From: CAVQRC01 sp963715045
GTDB lineage: Bacteria > Planctomycetota > Planctomycetia > Pirellulales > Lacipirellulaceae
Direction: 5' to 3'
NCBI GenBank assembly: GCA_963715045.1
Contig: CAVQRC010000006.1
Location: forward strand, 186,001 to 250,000
Length of the DNA: 64,000 nucleotides
Part shown: in pieces, positions 16,332-25,120 of the stretch
Position numbering within the stretch: the stretch's first letter is position 1
How the letters are laid out: each line of letters starts with the position of its first letter
Made by a program: the position numbers and the translations under genes
The notes under the pieces: model-generated
Databases searched by the model: none
What the model was told of the DNA's origin: nothing
What the model saw: only the letters and a program-made list of their open reading frames with translations

Positions 16332-18705
16332 CGAGGATTCGGAAGAGGAGGGGGATGACGAGCCGCTCGAGATTAAGGTGCGGACGCCGCAGTCCGAGAC
16401 GCCGCCGGAAACAGAGCCGTCGGAAGCCGAGGAATCGCCCGCTGCGGTAGTGCCTGCGGCTCAAGCGGCCGGTGTGGGCAGCCGGATTGCCCAGGCGCTC
16501 CGCATCAAGAAACCCAAAAAGGCTGCGACCGCACCTGCCAAATCGGAACCCGCTCCGCGTCAACAGGTGATTTCCGAACGCGAGCAGATTATCGAGGAAC
16601 TGGATGCAGCGGCCGAGACCCCGGTCGATGAAGAGGCCGACTACGAATTGCCGCCGCTCGACCTGCTACTGCCAGCCGAGAACGTCTCGTACGAGGAGCA
16701 CGCCCGCGAGGTTCGCCGGAAAGCGAAAATCCTCGAACGCACGTTCGCGAACTTCGGTTTTCGCGTCAAGGTCGTCGAGATCGAGACGGGGCCGGTCATT
16801 GCCCAGTACGAGGTTGAACTCGAGGCCGGTCTGCGGCTCTCCAAGATCACGGGTCTGGCGGACGACCTGGCGATCGCGTTGCGCGTGCCGAGTGTCCGGA
16901 TCGTGGCTCCGATCCCGGGCAAGAATACGGTCGGGATCGAAGTCCCCAACGAGAACCGGCAACTGGTGCGACTCCGGGAAGTCATTGAAGAAACGAACGG
17001 CCGGGCGAAGCGGATGAAGATCCCGATCTATCTCGGCAAGGACGTTTCGGGGAACCCGCTGGTGGTCGATCTGACCTCGTTGCCGCATCTGCTGATTGCC
17101 GGTCGCACGGGTACCGGCAAGAGCGTATGCCTCAATTCGATCATTCTCTCGATGCTGATGGGCCGTGGCCCCGATGAAGTGCGGCTGCTGCTGATCGATC
17201 CGAAGATGGTGGAGCTGAGCCAATACAAAAAGCTGCCGCACCTGATGCATCCGGTGGTGACCGACATGCGGAAGGCGGAGGCGATCCTGGCCTGGGCGGT
17301 GGAAAAGATGGAGGAACGTTATGCCATGCTCGCCCGGGCCGGCGTCCGGCACGTGAGCGTTTACAACCAGCTCTCCGAGTCGGAACTTCGCGACCGCGTA
17401 CAGCCTGAGAGTGATGAGGAGTGGCAGCAGATTCCCCGTCAGCTTCCCTTCATCGTGATCGTCGCCGATGAAATGGCCGATCTCATGATGACCGCTGGCA
17501 AGGACGTCGAACAGCACATCATTCGCCTGGCTCAGAAGAGTCGAGCGGTGGGGATCCATCTCATCCTCGCCACCCAGAAGCCGACGGTCGATGTCATCAC
17601 GGGGCTGATCAAGTCGAATCTTCCCGCCCGTATCGCGTTCCAGGTGGCCAGTCGCACCGACAGTCGTGTCGTGTTGGATGAAATGGGCGCCGATAAACTA
17701 CTCGGCAACGGCGACATGCTGTTCCTGTCTCCTGGCACGAGCATGTTGTTACGCGGGCAAGGGACCTATTTAAGCGACGATGAGATCACCCGCGTCGTTG
17801 ATTTCGTCGGCACCGATGACCAGAAATTCGTGAACGAATTGGTCCAGCTCAAAGCGGCCGACGAGGAGGAGAGCGGCAAGCCGGGAGCCCTCAAGAATCG
17901 CGACGAACTGTATGAAGCCGCGATCGATGTCGTCGTCCGAGAACAACGGGGCAGCGTGTCGTTGCTGCAGCGAACTCTCGGAATCGGCTACGGACGCGCG
18001 GCCCGACTGATCGACTTCATGGCCGAGGACGGTTTCGTCGGGGAGTACAACGGTTCGCAAGCTCGTGAAGTACTCCTCACGCTCTCGGATTGGGAAACCC
18101 TTAGCGGAGGCGGAGGGGAACCACCTCCCGACCCGCCGTCGCCGCCACGTCCTAACCGAATTCGTATGGACAGCGACAGCGGTGCGCCTCCCGCCAAGAA
18201 AAAGCGGCGAACGAAACGCGGCAAAGCGACCGTCGCCCGAGAGTCGGCAACTCAGGCTGGTGACGAAGTCGCGCTCGCGCTGGTAACCACCGATGCACCG
18301 CGGCAGACCGCTGCCGGAGTTCAAATGCTCGCCCCCTGGGAGGGGGGCGCCGTCGCGGATTCGCTCGAGGGTATCGAAGCACGCACGATTGACGAAGCCA
18401 TCGAAGACGAACTTGCGGCCGATGCCGACGATGCCTTGAGACTTGCCGCAACTTCCGAAGTCGACCACCGCGATGAAGCCGACGAGACGCAGGAGCAAGT
18501 CTCCGGTACTGAAATGGAAGACAACGAACTCGAGAACGTCACGGAGGAGTTGGACGACGAGCTGGACGAATCAGACGGCGAAAGTGAAGACGATGAGGAG
18601 GCGGAAGAGTATGGAGATGACGACGAAGAAGATGAATACGAAGAAGACGAATCCGAAGAAGACGAATACGAAGAAGACGAATGCGAAGAGGAGAGACGAA
18701 GATGA
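16291..18705 (+). CDS. ftsK: DNA translocase FtsK, motor and gamma part
   Basis: Contains the complete FtsK/SpoIIIE motor. The alpha domain has FGFRVKVVEIETGPVIAQYE and VRIVAPIPGKNTVGIEVPN. The RecA-like ATPase has Walker A AGRTGTGKSVCLNS, LLLIDPKMVELSQY, Walker B FIVIVADEMADLMM and ILATQKPTVDVITGLIKSN. The C-terminal winged-helix gamma domain (DELYEAAIDVVVREQRGSVS, RLIDFMAEDGFVG) normally reads KOPS-type signals. It pumps DNA at the septum to resolve chromosomes. Unusually, gamma is followed by a Pro/Ala-rich segment and a long Glu/Asp/Tyr tail. The in-frame TGA at 18703 interrupts that tail, and the same frame then stays open and acidic to 19098. The listed start lies in the acidic linker; the real start is at 15585. 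Confidence 0.93.
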   Translation: MNTPTKTRTNEEYDEDSEEEGDDEPLEIKVRTPQSETPPETEPSEAEESPAAVVPAAQAAGVGSRIAQALRIKKPKKAATAPAKSEPAPRQQVISEREQIIEELDAAAETPVDEEADYELPPLDLLLPAENVSYEEHAREVRRKAKILERTFANFGFRVKVVEIETGPVIAQYEVELEAGLRLSKITGLADDLAIALRVPSVRIVAPIPGKNTVGIEVPNENRQLVRLREVIEETNGRAKRMKIPIYLGKDVSGNPLVVDLTSLPHLLIAGRTGTGKSVCLNSIILSMLMGRGPDEVRLLLIDPKMVELSQYKKLPHLMHPVVTDMRKAEAILAWAVEKMEERYAMLARAGVRHVSVYNQLSESELRDRVQPESDEEWQQIPRQLPFIVIVADEMADLMMTAGKDVEQHIIRLAQKSRAVGIHLILATQKPTVDVITGLIKSNLPARIAFQVASRTDSRVVLDEMGADKLLGNGDMLFLSPGTSMLLRGQGTYLSDDEITRVVDFVGTDDQKFVNELVQLKAADEEESGKPGALKNRDELYEAAIDVVVREQRGSVSLLQRTLGIGYGRAARLIDFMAEDGFVGEYNGSQAREVLLTLSDWETLSGGGGEPPPDPPSPPRPNRIRMDSDSGAPPAKKKRRTKRGKATVARESATQAGDEVALALVTTDAPRQTAAGVQMLAPWEGGAVADSLEGIEARTIDEAIEDELAADADDALRLAATSEVDHRDEADETQEQVSGTEMEDNELENVTEELDDELDESDGESEDDEEAEEYGDDDEEDEYEEDESEEDEYEEDECEEERRR

Positions 18706-19050
18706 ACCGAAGAGGACGAGTACGAAGAGGATGAGTACGAAGAGGATGAGTACGAAGATGAAACTGAAGAGGGCGAGTACGAAGAGGAGGAATCTGAAGA
18801 GGATGAGTACGAAGAAGATGAGCAGTATGAAGACGAATGCGAAGAGGAAGAAGACGTAAACGAAGAGAACCAGGAAGAGGACGAGTTCGAAGAGGACGAG
18901 TATGAAGAAGACGAGTATGAAGAAGATGAGTCCGAAGAAGACGAATGTGAAGAAGACGAGTATGAGGAAGACGAGTATGAAGAAGACGAGTATGAGGAAG
19001 ACGAAGATGTAAGCGACGAGGTCCGGGAAGAGGAATCGTGCGAAGAGGCC
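18580..19050 (+). repeat. 15-bp acidic coding repeat, C-terminal tail of ftsK continuing past the TGA
   Basis: Tandem, imperfect units of TACGAAGAAGACGAA encode Y/S/C-E-E-D-E pentads. In the frame of the FtsK motor they run from about 18580 to the TGA at 18703-18705, then without interruption to 19035, ending SCEEADTSSGGDGYPRAESA and a TGA at 19096-19098 (131 codons after the first stop). Beside the first stop, GAGGAG-A-GACGAAGATGAA-CC-GAAGAG looks like one inserted and one lost A compared with the downstream copy GATGAAACTGAAGAG. A compensating indel pair would restore a continuous tail. Confidence 0.8.
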
Positions 19051-19381
19051 GACACGTCGTCTGGGGGCGATGGCTATCCCCGCGCTGAGAGCGCCTGACG
19101 ACTGGCAGTCGGCGACCGCCGACTGCCTGCCGAAAGAATCTTTCCATCCGGGAGGCCGCGCGTCGGGGAGCGGCGAAGTCGCGGGGCTCCGACATCTCGG
19201 GCCTCCGCAGGGAATACGCCGACCACGGCGATCGTGACGCGAGGGTCGCGGTGCCCTGGGATTTGCTCGCCGCGGTCCGGTCCGGGGCAGGAATGGTGTT
19301 TGGGCTCGAAACCTACGGGCCCGCTCATTGGGCCCCGTGGTCTGTGGTAAGTGCGGTTCTGCGGTGGGGGCGTGCTTCGGC

Positions 19382-19410
19382 TTGACAGTGTCGCAGGCGT
19401 CCCATACGCT
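19382..19410 (+). promoter_or_regulatory. Sigma-70-type promoter candidate
   Basis: TTGACA (19382-19387), a 17-base spacer, then TACGCT (19405-19410). The -35 is a perfect consensus and the -10 keeps the TA---T positions. No ORF starts within 300 bp on this strand, so it probably drives a non-coding transcript ending at 19594 or a long cimA leader. Confidence 0.45.
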
Positions 19411-19416
19411 CACCCT

Positions 19417-19594
19417 GTCGATGGTGAGTGACTTCCTGCGTTCTCGAGTAAACCCCCATGTACGCCGGCAATTGGATTACCGCGGTGCAGATTACCGTGA
19501 TCGTTCCAGGAGGGTGTCTGGGGGCGTAGCGTTGGACCGATCGACGAATCGAAGAAAACAGCCCTGGGACGCAAGCGTGTCTGCAGGGTTTTTT
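19417..19594 (+). ncRNA. Possible small RNA between promoter and terminator
   Basis: Bounded by the promoter candidate at 19382-19410 and the hairpin plus T tract at 19561-19594, giving a transcript of about 178 bases. No ORF inside carries a ribosome site. I looked for 6S, SRP, tmRNA and RNase P signatures and did not see them. The 5' end can form CACC-N8-GGTG. The identity is unknown and its existence is inferred only from the flanking signals. Confidence 0.3.
19561..19594 (+). terminator. Intrinsic terminator-like hairpin
   Basis: CCCTG-G-GACGC, an AA turn, then GCGT-G-TC-TG-CAGGG, followed by six T. The stem has small bulges. A run of A upstream (GAAAACA) means it could work on both strands. 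It lies 230 bases before cimA. Confidence 0.6.
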
Positions 19595-19821
19595 CATTTT
19601 CTGAGTGTTCCTTTTCGGGCTGTTATCCGCGTGTTCACATTTGGACTCGGTTGTGTGGGCGGTGTGCCTGTCAGCGCTATGATTCGCTGGCGGGAGTGCC
19701 CTGACCGATGTTCTCTCCGAACTTTGTCTGGGGCGAGGTTTGCCAGCCACCTGTGGACTCCGCCGCTGGCAGTTGCGACCTCACTTTGAATCGGTTTCCT
19801 CCATACCCCCCATCCTCCGCC

Positions 19822-21396
19822 ATGCCGCGTATCCAGCTCTATGACACGACCCTTCGTGACGGTGCCCAGGGAGAAGGTGTCAACTTCTCGCTCAAGGACA
19901 AAATCCTGATCGCCGAGCGACTCGATGAGCTGGGCTTCGATTTCATCGAAGGGGGATACCCGCTGTCCAATCCCAAGGACGCCGATTTCTTTCGGGCCAT
20001 GGCTGGACGCGAGCTGAAACATGCCCGCCTGTGCGCATTCGGAATGACTCGCCGGCGTGGTGTCGCGGCGAGCGAAGACCCTGGCATGGCGGCGCTGCTC
20101 GACTCTCAGGCCGAGGTCATCACGATTGTCGGCAAGACCTCGGCGTTTCACGTCGAAACCGTCTTGCAGGTGACCACGGCGGAGAACCTCGCGATGATTG
20201 CCGACACGATCGCCCACATGGTGCAGAACGACCGCAGCGTCGTCTACGACGCCGAACATTTTTTCGACGGCTACAAACTCAATCCGGGCTACGCGATCGA
20301 TACGATCCGGGCCGCCGCTGGGGCGGGCGCCGAGTGCGTTGTCCTCTGCGACACCAATGGCGGTACGCTGCCCGAGGAAGTCGCGGACATGACGCGAGCT
20401 GCCATCGAGGCCCTGGAAGTGCCGGTGGGAATCCACTGTCACAACGATTGCGAGCTGGCCGTCGCCAATACCCTGGCCGCCATCGACGCCGGAGCGGTTC
20501 ACGCCCAGGGAACGATCAATGGACTTGGCGAACGTTGCGGAAACGCCGATCTGATCTCGATTGCAGCGAATCTGGCGCTCAAGAAGGGGGGCTTCGAAAT
20601 CCTCACCGCCGATTCGGTAGAGCGACTGACGGAGCTTTCACGATATGTGTACGAAATCGCGAACATGCACTTTCGGTCCGGCCAGCCCTTCGTGGGACCC
20701 AGCGCGTTCGCCCACAAGGGAGGTATGCACGTACACGCTGTCAGCAAGGCCAGCGAGAGTTACGAGCACATTCGCCCCGAACTTGTCGGCAACGCCCGCC
20801 GGATTCTTGTCAGCGAATTATCCGGACGGTCCAACATCATTGCCCTGGCAACGCGGCAGAATCTGCACGACGATCGCCAGGTGATGGATCGCGTGCTCGA
20901 ACGGGTCGTGGAACTCGAGAACCAGGGCTATCAGTTCGAGGCGGCCGAGGGCTCGTTCGATTTGCTCGTCAAGCGGTGCGCGGGCACGTTCCGACCGCAC
21001 TTCGACGTGTTGAAGTATAACGCGCTGGTCGAGTGTTCGACCTCGGGAGAACTAACGACCGAGGCGAGCTTGAAACTCCGAGTGGGGAGTGCGATCCGAC
21101 ATGTTGTTGCGGAGGGGGACGGGCCGGTCAACGCACTCGATGCAGCACTTCGCAAGGCGCTGCGGAAGTTCTTCCCGAAGCTGGACACGATGCATCTGGT
21201 CGACTACAAGGTTCGCGTGATCAACAGCGAGGCGGCAACCGCCGCATGTGTTCGTGTCGTCATCGAAAGCGAAGACGAGCACGATGTGTGGGGTACCGTC
21301 GGTGTGGATGAGAACGTGATCCAGGCGAGTTGGCAGGCGCTTGTCGACAGCTTCGAATACAAACTCTACAAGGATGAAATCGGCCGCCACGAGTAA
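19822..21396 (+). CDS. cimA: Citramalate synthase
   Basis: A 524-residue member of the isopropylmalate/homocitrate/citramalate synthase family, condensing acetyl-CoA with pyruvate to (R)-citramalate, the threonine-independent entry to isoleucine. The TIM barrel begins MPRIQLYDTTLRDGAQGEGV; metal and substrate motifs include HCHNDCELAVANTLAAIDAG and VHAQGTINGLGERCGNADL. A C-terminal LeuA-type allosteric dimer domain (about 390-520) probably binds the end product. The '-RDGAQGEG' N-terminus and length fit the CimA subgroup better than LeuA; the assignment rests on this. It starts at the ATG at 19822. The 3' end is followed by a repeat element that fills the gap to valS. Confidence 0.88.
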   Translation: MPRIQLYDTTLRDGAQGEGVNFSLKDKILIAERLDELGFDFIEGGYPLSNPKDADFFRAMAGRELKHARLCAFGMTRRRGVAASEDPGMAALLDSQAEVITIVGKTSAFHVETVLQVTTAENLAMIADTIAHMVQNDRSVVYDAEHFFDGYKLNPGYAIDTIRAAAGAGAECVVLCDTNGGTLPEEVADMTRAAIEALEVPVGIHCHNDCELAVANTLAAIDAGAVHAQGTINGLGERCGNADLISIAANLALKKGGFEILTADSVERLTELSRYVYEIANMHFRSGQPFVGPSAFAHKGGMHVHAVSKASESYEHIRPELVGNARRILVSELSGRSNIIALATRQNLHDDRQVMDRVLERVVELENQGYQFEAAEGSFDLLVKRCAGTFRPHFDVLKYNALVECSTSGELTTEASLKLRVGSAIRHVVAEGDGPVNALDAALRKALRKFFPKLDTMHLVDYKVRVINSEAATAACVRVVIESEDEHDVWGTVGVDENVIQASWQALVDSFEYKLYKDEIGRHE

Positions 21397-21490
21397 GGCC
21401 GGGCGGCCGCCATGGGTAGAGCCGGGCGGCTGCGATAAGAAAGCTGGCAACCGCAACGTATAGGCCGCGGCGGCTGCAATGAGTAAGGCC

Positions 21491-21606
21491 TAATGACGAA
21501 TGACTAAGGAATGCCCAAAGCCCCAATGACGAAGGAAGTTCTGGTCCTGGAAATTCGTCATTCATTCGTCATTCGTGATTGGTTATTCCTTAGACATTAG
21601 TCATTA
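21491..21606. repeat. MITE-like element with 22-bp imperfect terminal inverted repeats
   Basis: The left end TAATGACGAATGACTAAGGA(AT) at 21491-21512 matches the reverse complement of 21585-21606 at 20 of 22 positions. The inner 72 bp carries further copies of the motif (ATGACGAAGG; TTCGTCATTCATTCGTCATT). It is much more AT-rich than its surroundings and ends 17 bases before the valS start. Related sequence recurs at 58480-58536. Confidence 0.75.
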
Positions 21607-21623
21607 GACATTAGACATTCTCC

Positions 21624-22181
21624 ATGCAGCTACCTACGCAATACGATCATACGGGCGCCCAACAGCGGTGGTCGGAGTACTGGGAATCGAAGGGGCTGTT
21701 CCAGGCGGTTGCCCACCAGCACGGCAAACCCTTCTCGATGGTCATCCCGCCGCCCAATGTGACGGGGGCCCTGCACCTGGGGCACGCACTCAACAACACG
21801 TTGCAGGATATCCTCGTACGGATGCGACGGATGCAGGGATATGACGTGTTGTGGATGCCGGGTACCGACCATGCGGGAATTGCGACCCAGGCGGTCGTCG
21901 AGCGGCGGCTCCGTGAAAACGAAGGCCTCACTCGACACGACCTGGGACGTGAGAAGCTCGTCGCCCGGATCTGGGAATGGAAGGACGAGTATGAAGCCTG
22001 CATTCTCGGACAACTCAAACAGCTCGGTGCGAGTTGCGATTGGAAGCGGACGCGGTTTACGCTCGATCCCGTGTGCCGCGCGGGCAGTTCGCCGGACATT
22101 CTTCGGACTCTTCAGCGAAGGGCTGATTTACCGCGGCAGGAAACTTGTCAACTGGGATACGTTTCTGCAGACAGCAGTTAG
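21624..22181 (+). CDS. valS: Valine--tRNA ligase, N-terminal part before a +1 frameshift
   Basis: Begins MQLPTQYDHTGAQQRWSEYW and carries the class I ATP motif in NVTGALHLGHALNNTLQD (HLGH), then VLWMPGTDHAGIATQAVVER, all typical of ValRS. After CDWKRTRFTLDPVC the frame drifts into unrelated sequence and stops at 22181. The expected text (ARAVRRTFFGLFSEGLIYRG) continues in the next frame if the extra C at 22077 is skipped (TGC-C-GCG). ValRS is essential and I see no second valS here, so a sequence error is the likeliest reason. The start lies 17 bases after a repeat element. Confidence 0.9.
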   Translation: MQLPTQYDHTGAQQRWSEYWESKGLFQAVAHQHGKPFSMVIPPPNVTGALHLGHALNNTLQDILVRMRRMQGYDVLWMPGTDHAGIATQAVVERRLRENEGLTRHDLGREKLVARIWEWKDEYEACILGQLKQLGASCDWKRTRFTLDPVCRAGSSPDILRTLQRRADLPRQETCQLGYVSADSS

Positions 22182-24738
22182 TGACGACGAGGTCGTCAAG
22201 GATCCGGTTCAGGGATTCTTCTGGCATTTCCGTTACCCGGTGATCGACGCGCGACCGGGTGAACCGACGCACGTGGAAATTGCGACCACCCGGCCCGAGA
22301 CCATGCTGGGCGACACGGCCGTTGCCGTGCACCCCGATCCCGAGGCCGCGTTGGCAAAAATCGAGGCCGAGCTCCAGCAACGCCTCGCCACGGCAGGCGA
22401 TAAAGATCGCGGACCCATCGAGGCGGAACTCGCCGCCCTCGCCGTTCGCCGCCGGGAGATCCTCCCACGCCTGCTGCAGCTTCGTGACATGTCCGCTGCC
22501 GGTCGTCGGGTCCTGCTGCCGCTGTTGGATCGCGAGATTCCACTCGTGTGTGACGTCTGGGCGAAACCCGAGTTGGGTACCGGGTGTGTCAAGATTACAC
22601 CCGCTCACGATCCCAATGACTACGAAGTCGGTCTGCGGCAGCAACTGCCGATGATCAATATTCTCCGTCCCGAGGGGACCCTCAACGCAAATGCGGGTCC
22701 CTACGAAGGGCTGACGATCAAGCAAGCCCGCGAACGCGTGGTCGCAGACCTTGAGCAGGCGGGACTGCTGGGGGAGATCGAGGATCGGGAAATCGAGTTG
22801 CCGCACTCGGATCGTTCCAAGACACCGATCGAACCCTACCTCGCCAGCCAATGGTTTGTCCGGATGGATCGACTGGCCCAGACCGCCATGGACGCGGTGA
22901 TCAACGGCGACGTACGCATCACTCCCTCGCGGTACGCCAAGGGCTACCTCGACTGGCTGGCGGAGAAACGGGACTGGCCGATCGGGCGGCAATTGTGGTG
23001 GGGGCATCGAATCCCCATCTGGTCCCGACCCGCCGCGTCATCGGCGGAACTCGAAACGCTGCAGGCGTCGATGGAAGCGGATCCGGCAGTTCGGTCGGGT
23101 GAAGTTGTGTGGCAGATCGAACTCACCGAGGCCCATCAGGAGAGCGGCGAGCCGGACGACGTCTACGCCCACTTGCATCTCTGCCCTCGGGACGAGAATG
23201 CGGCGCTCCAGGCACGGCTCGAAGCGGCCGGATTTATCCAGGACGAAAACGTACTCGATACCTGGTTCAGTTCCGCCCTGTGGCCCCATTCGACGCTCGG
23301 CTGGCCCGATGACAACCCCGACCTCGACTACTTCTATCCCACGTCGGTACTGATCACGAGCCGAGACATCATCACGTTGTGGGTCGCCCGAATGGTCCTG
23401 GCGGGTATTTTCAATACGGGTCGGCCCCCCTTTCGCGACGTCTACATTCATCCCAAGATTCTCGACGGCTACGGCGAAACGATGTCGAAGTCGAAGGGCA
23501 ATGGCGTGGACCCGCTGGACGTGATCGAGAAATTCGGGGCCGACGCGCTGCGATTCGGAATTGCGTACCTCACGACCGAGACGCAGGACGTCCGCTTGCC
23601 GGTCGAGTTCGAGTGCCCCCATTGCCACACGCTGATCAAGCAGACCAAGAAGAATCGCGAGTTGCCACGCATTGAATGCACCAAGTGTGGCAAAGCCTTC
23701 TCGACCCAATGGGCCCGATCCGAAGCCGATCGAAGTTTGCCCCGCGGTGCCGCTGTGAGTGAACGATTCGAGCTCGGCAGGAACTTCGCCAACAAGCTCT
23801 GGAACGCCTCGCGGTTCTCGATCATGAACCTGGAAGGGTACACGCCCGCTCCGCTCGATCCGGCCAGCCTGGCCATCGAAGATCGCTGGTTGCTCAGCCG
23901 ACTGTCAACGGTCACCGAGCAGGTGAGCGAAAGCCTCGAGAGCTTTCGTTATGCCGACGCCGCCCGGCGGTTGTACGATTTCGCGTGGGATGAGTTCTGT
24001 AGTTTCTACATCGAGATGGCCAAGCCTCGACTGGCCGATGAAGCGGAGCGGGCAACCGCGCAGCGGATGCTCGCCTGGGCCCTCGACACGCTGCTGCGGT
24101 TGCTGCATCCGATGATTCCGTTCCTGACCGAAGAGGTCTGGCAGCATCTCGCCCGAGTGGCACCCCTACGGGGGCTGAGTGACCCGCAACCGGCCGCTCC
24201 TAGCGTGATGATCGCCCCCTGGCCAACGGCCGACCCGGCGCTCCGCGATCCCCAGATCGAGGAACAGTTCGCCGAATTCCAGGCCGTGCTGGGCGGCATC
24301 CGCGAAGTCCGCAGCCGTCAGAACATCCCGCCCAAGGAAACGATCGAATTCTCGATTCACTGCCCCGCCGAAGTGGCCCACCGGCTGGAGCGGATGGCGG
24401 GCTATTTTGCGGCCATGGCCAAGGCCCGCTGCCTGGGCATGGGGCCCCACATCACTCCCCCGGAGCGGTCGGCAAGCGTCGCGTTAGCGGGAATCGAAGT
24501 GTTCGTTGATATTCGTCGATTTATCGACGTGGAAGCAGAAATCGCGCGACTCGAGAAGGAATTGACGGGCCTTGCCGGCCGGCTGGGTGGCCTCGAGAAG
24601 AAGCTCGGAAACGCGGACTTTGTCAACCGTGCCCCGGCCGACGTGGTGCAACGCGAACGCGAACGGCTGGGGGAACTCGTCGCCCAGCAGTCCAAGGTCA
24701 GCACGGCACTCGAAGATCTCCGCAAGAGCGCGACTTAG
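22078..24738 (+). CDS. valS: Valine--tRNA ligase, remainder after the frameshift
   Basis: Continues ValRS with the CP1 editing domain (GEPTHVEIATTRPETMLGDT), which hydrolyses mis-acylated Thr-tRNA, then ELPHSDRSKTPIEPYLASQW, the second ATP motif MSKSKGNG (in GYGETMSKSKGNGVDPLDVI), the anticodon-binding helices and the C-terminal coiled-coil arm (EIARLEKELTGLAGRLGGLE). Two unusual insertions are visible. One is about 60 charged residues within the editing domain (LAKIEAELQQRLATAGDKDR onward). The other is a zinc-ribbon-like module right after the KMSKS loop (CPHC, 23 residues, CTKC; about 23616-23695). With the N-terminal part the protein would be about 1,038 residues. Confidence 0.95.
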   Translation, partial: ARAVRRTFFGLFSEGLIYRGRKLVNWDTFLQTAVSDDEVVKDPVQGFFWHFRYPVIDARPGEPTHVEIATTRPETMLGDTAVAVHPDPEAALAKIEAELQQRLATAGDKDRGPIEAELAALAVRRREILPRLLQLRDMSAAGRRVLLPLLDREIPLVCDVWAKPELGTGCVKITPAHDPNDYEVGLRQQLPMINILRPEGTLNANAGPYEGLTIKQARERVVADLEQAGLLGEIEDREIELPHSDRSKTPIEPYLASQWFVRMDRLAQTAMDAVINGDVRITPSRYAKGYLDWLAEKRDWPIGRQLWWGHRIPIWSRPAASSAELETLQASMEADPAVRSGEVVWQIELTEAHQESGEPDDVYAHLHLCPRDENAALQARLEAAGFIQDENVLDTWFSSALWPHSTLGWPDDNPDLDYFYPTSVLITSRDIITLWVARMVLAGIFNTGRPPFRDVYIHPKILDGYGETMSKSKGNGVDPLDVIEKFGADALRFGIAYLTTETQDVRLPVEFECPHCHTLIKQTKKNRELPRIECTKCGKAFSTQWARSEADRSLPRGAAVSERFELGRNFANKLWNASRFSIMNLEGYTPAPLDPASLAIEDRWLLSRLSTVTEQVSESLESFRYADAARRLYDFAWDEFCSFYIEMAKPRLADEAERATAQRMLAWALDTLLRLLHPMIPFLTEEVWQHLARVAPLRGLSDPQPAAPSVMIAPWPTADPALRDPQIEEQFAEFQAVLGGIREVRSRQNIPPKETIEFSIHCPAEVAHRLERMAGYFAAMAKARCLGMGPHITPPERSASVALAGIEVFVDIRRFIDVEAEIARLEKELTGLAGRLGGLEKKLGNADFVNRAPADVVQRERERLGELVAQQSKVSTALEDLRKSAT

Positions 24739-25120
24739 AACGCATCCGAAACCCCCGCGGAAGGTCTCTGGCGGCCGGGGAATTCGCTCGCTGAAGCGGT
24801 GTTTCGCGTCGGCTCTGAAGACCGATTGTGCAACTGCGGCGGGCCGTCGTCGACTTTGCCATTGAATGGAGTCTGGTCCTGCGACGGTTGCGACACTTAT
24901 AATCGGAGCCGTGGCAGCAAGCGAATCGATCCCCGGATTACTAGAAGACGTTGCGAAAGCTGATTTCACCACCTTGTTTCCCGGCCGTGGGAGGCCTGAA
25001 ACCGGGTTTTGAAAGGCACTCTATTCCGCTGCGACAGTGAGGCCTCGATGATCGGATCGGCATTGAGTTTGTTGCGTGCAATTACCAGCCTGGAATTCTA
25101 ACCAGCTCGAGGGCGCCGTC
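24739..25120. other. Intergenic between valS and the DUF151 gene
   Basis: No gene seen. A perfect TATAAT lies at 24898-24903; no good -35 box sits 16-18 bases before it. It may be the promoter of the DUF151 gene, leaving a leader of about 210 bases. Confidence 0.4.

Larger units (their letters stand above)
19099..19821. other. Intergenic between ftsK tail and cimA
   Basis: No credible protein gene. It holds a well-formed sigma-70-like promoter at 19382-19410 and a terminator-like hairpin at 19561-19594, described separately as a possible small RNA. The remaining sequence (19099-19380 and 19600-19821) shows nothing I can name. Confidence 0.55.

Noticed and set aside
18321..19055. Ser/Tyr-rich repeat protein antisense to the FtsK tail
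   Set aside because: Complement of Glu/Asp codons gives Ser/Leu/Arg-rich frames on the other strand; not independent coding evidence.
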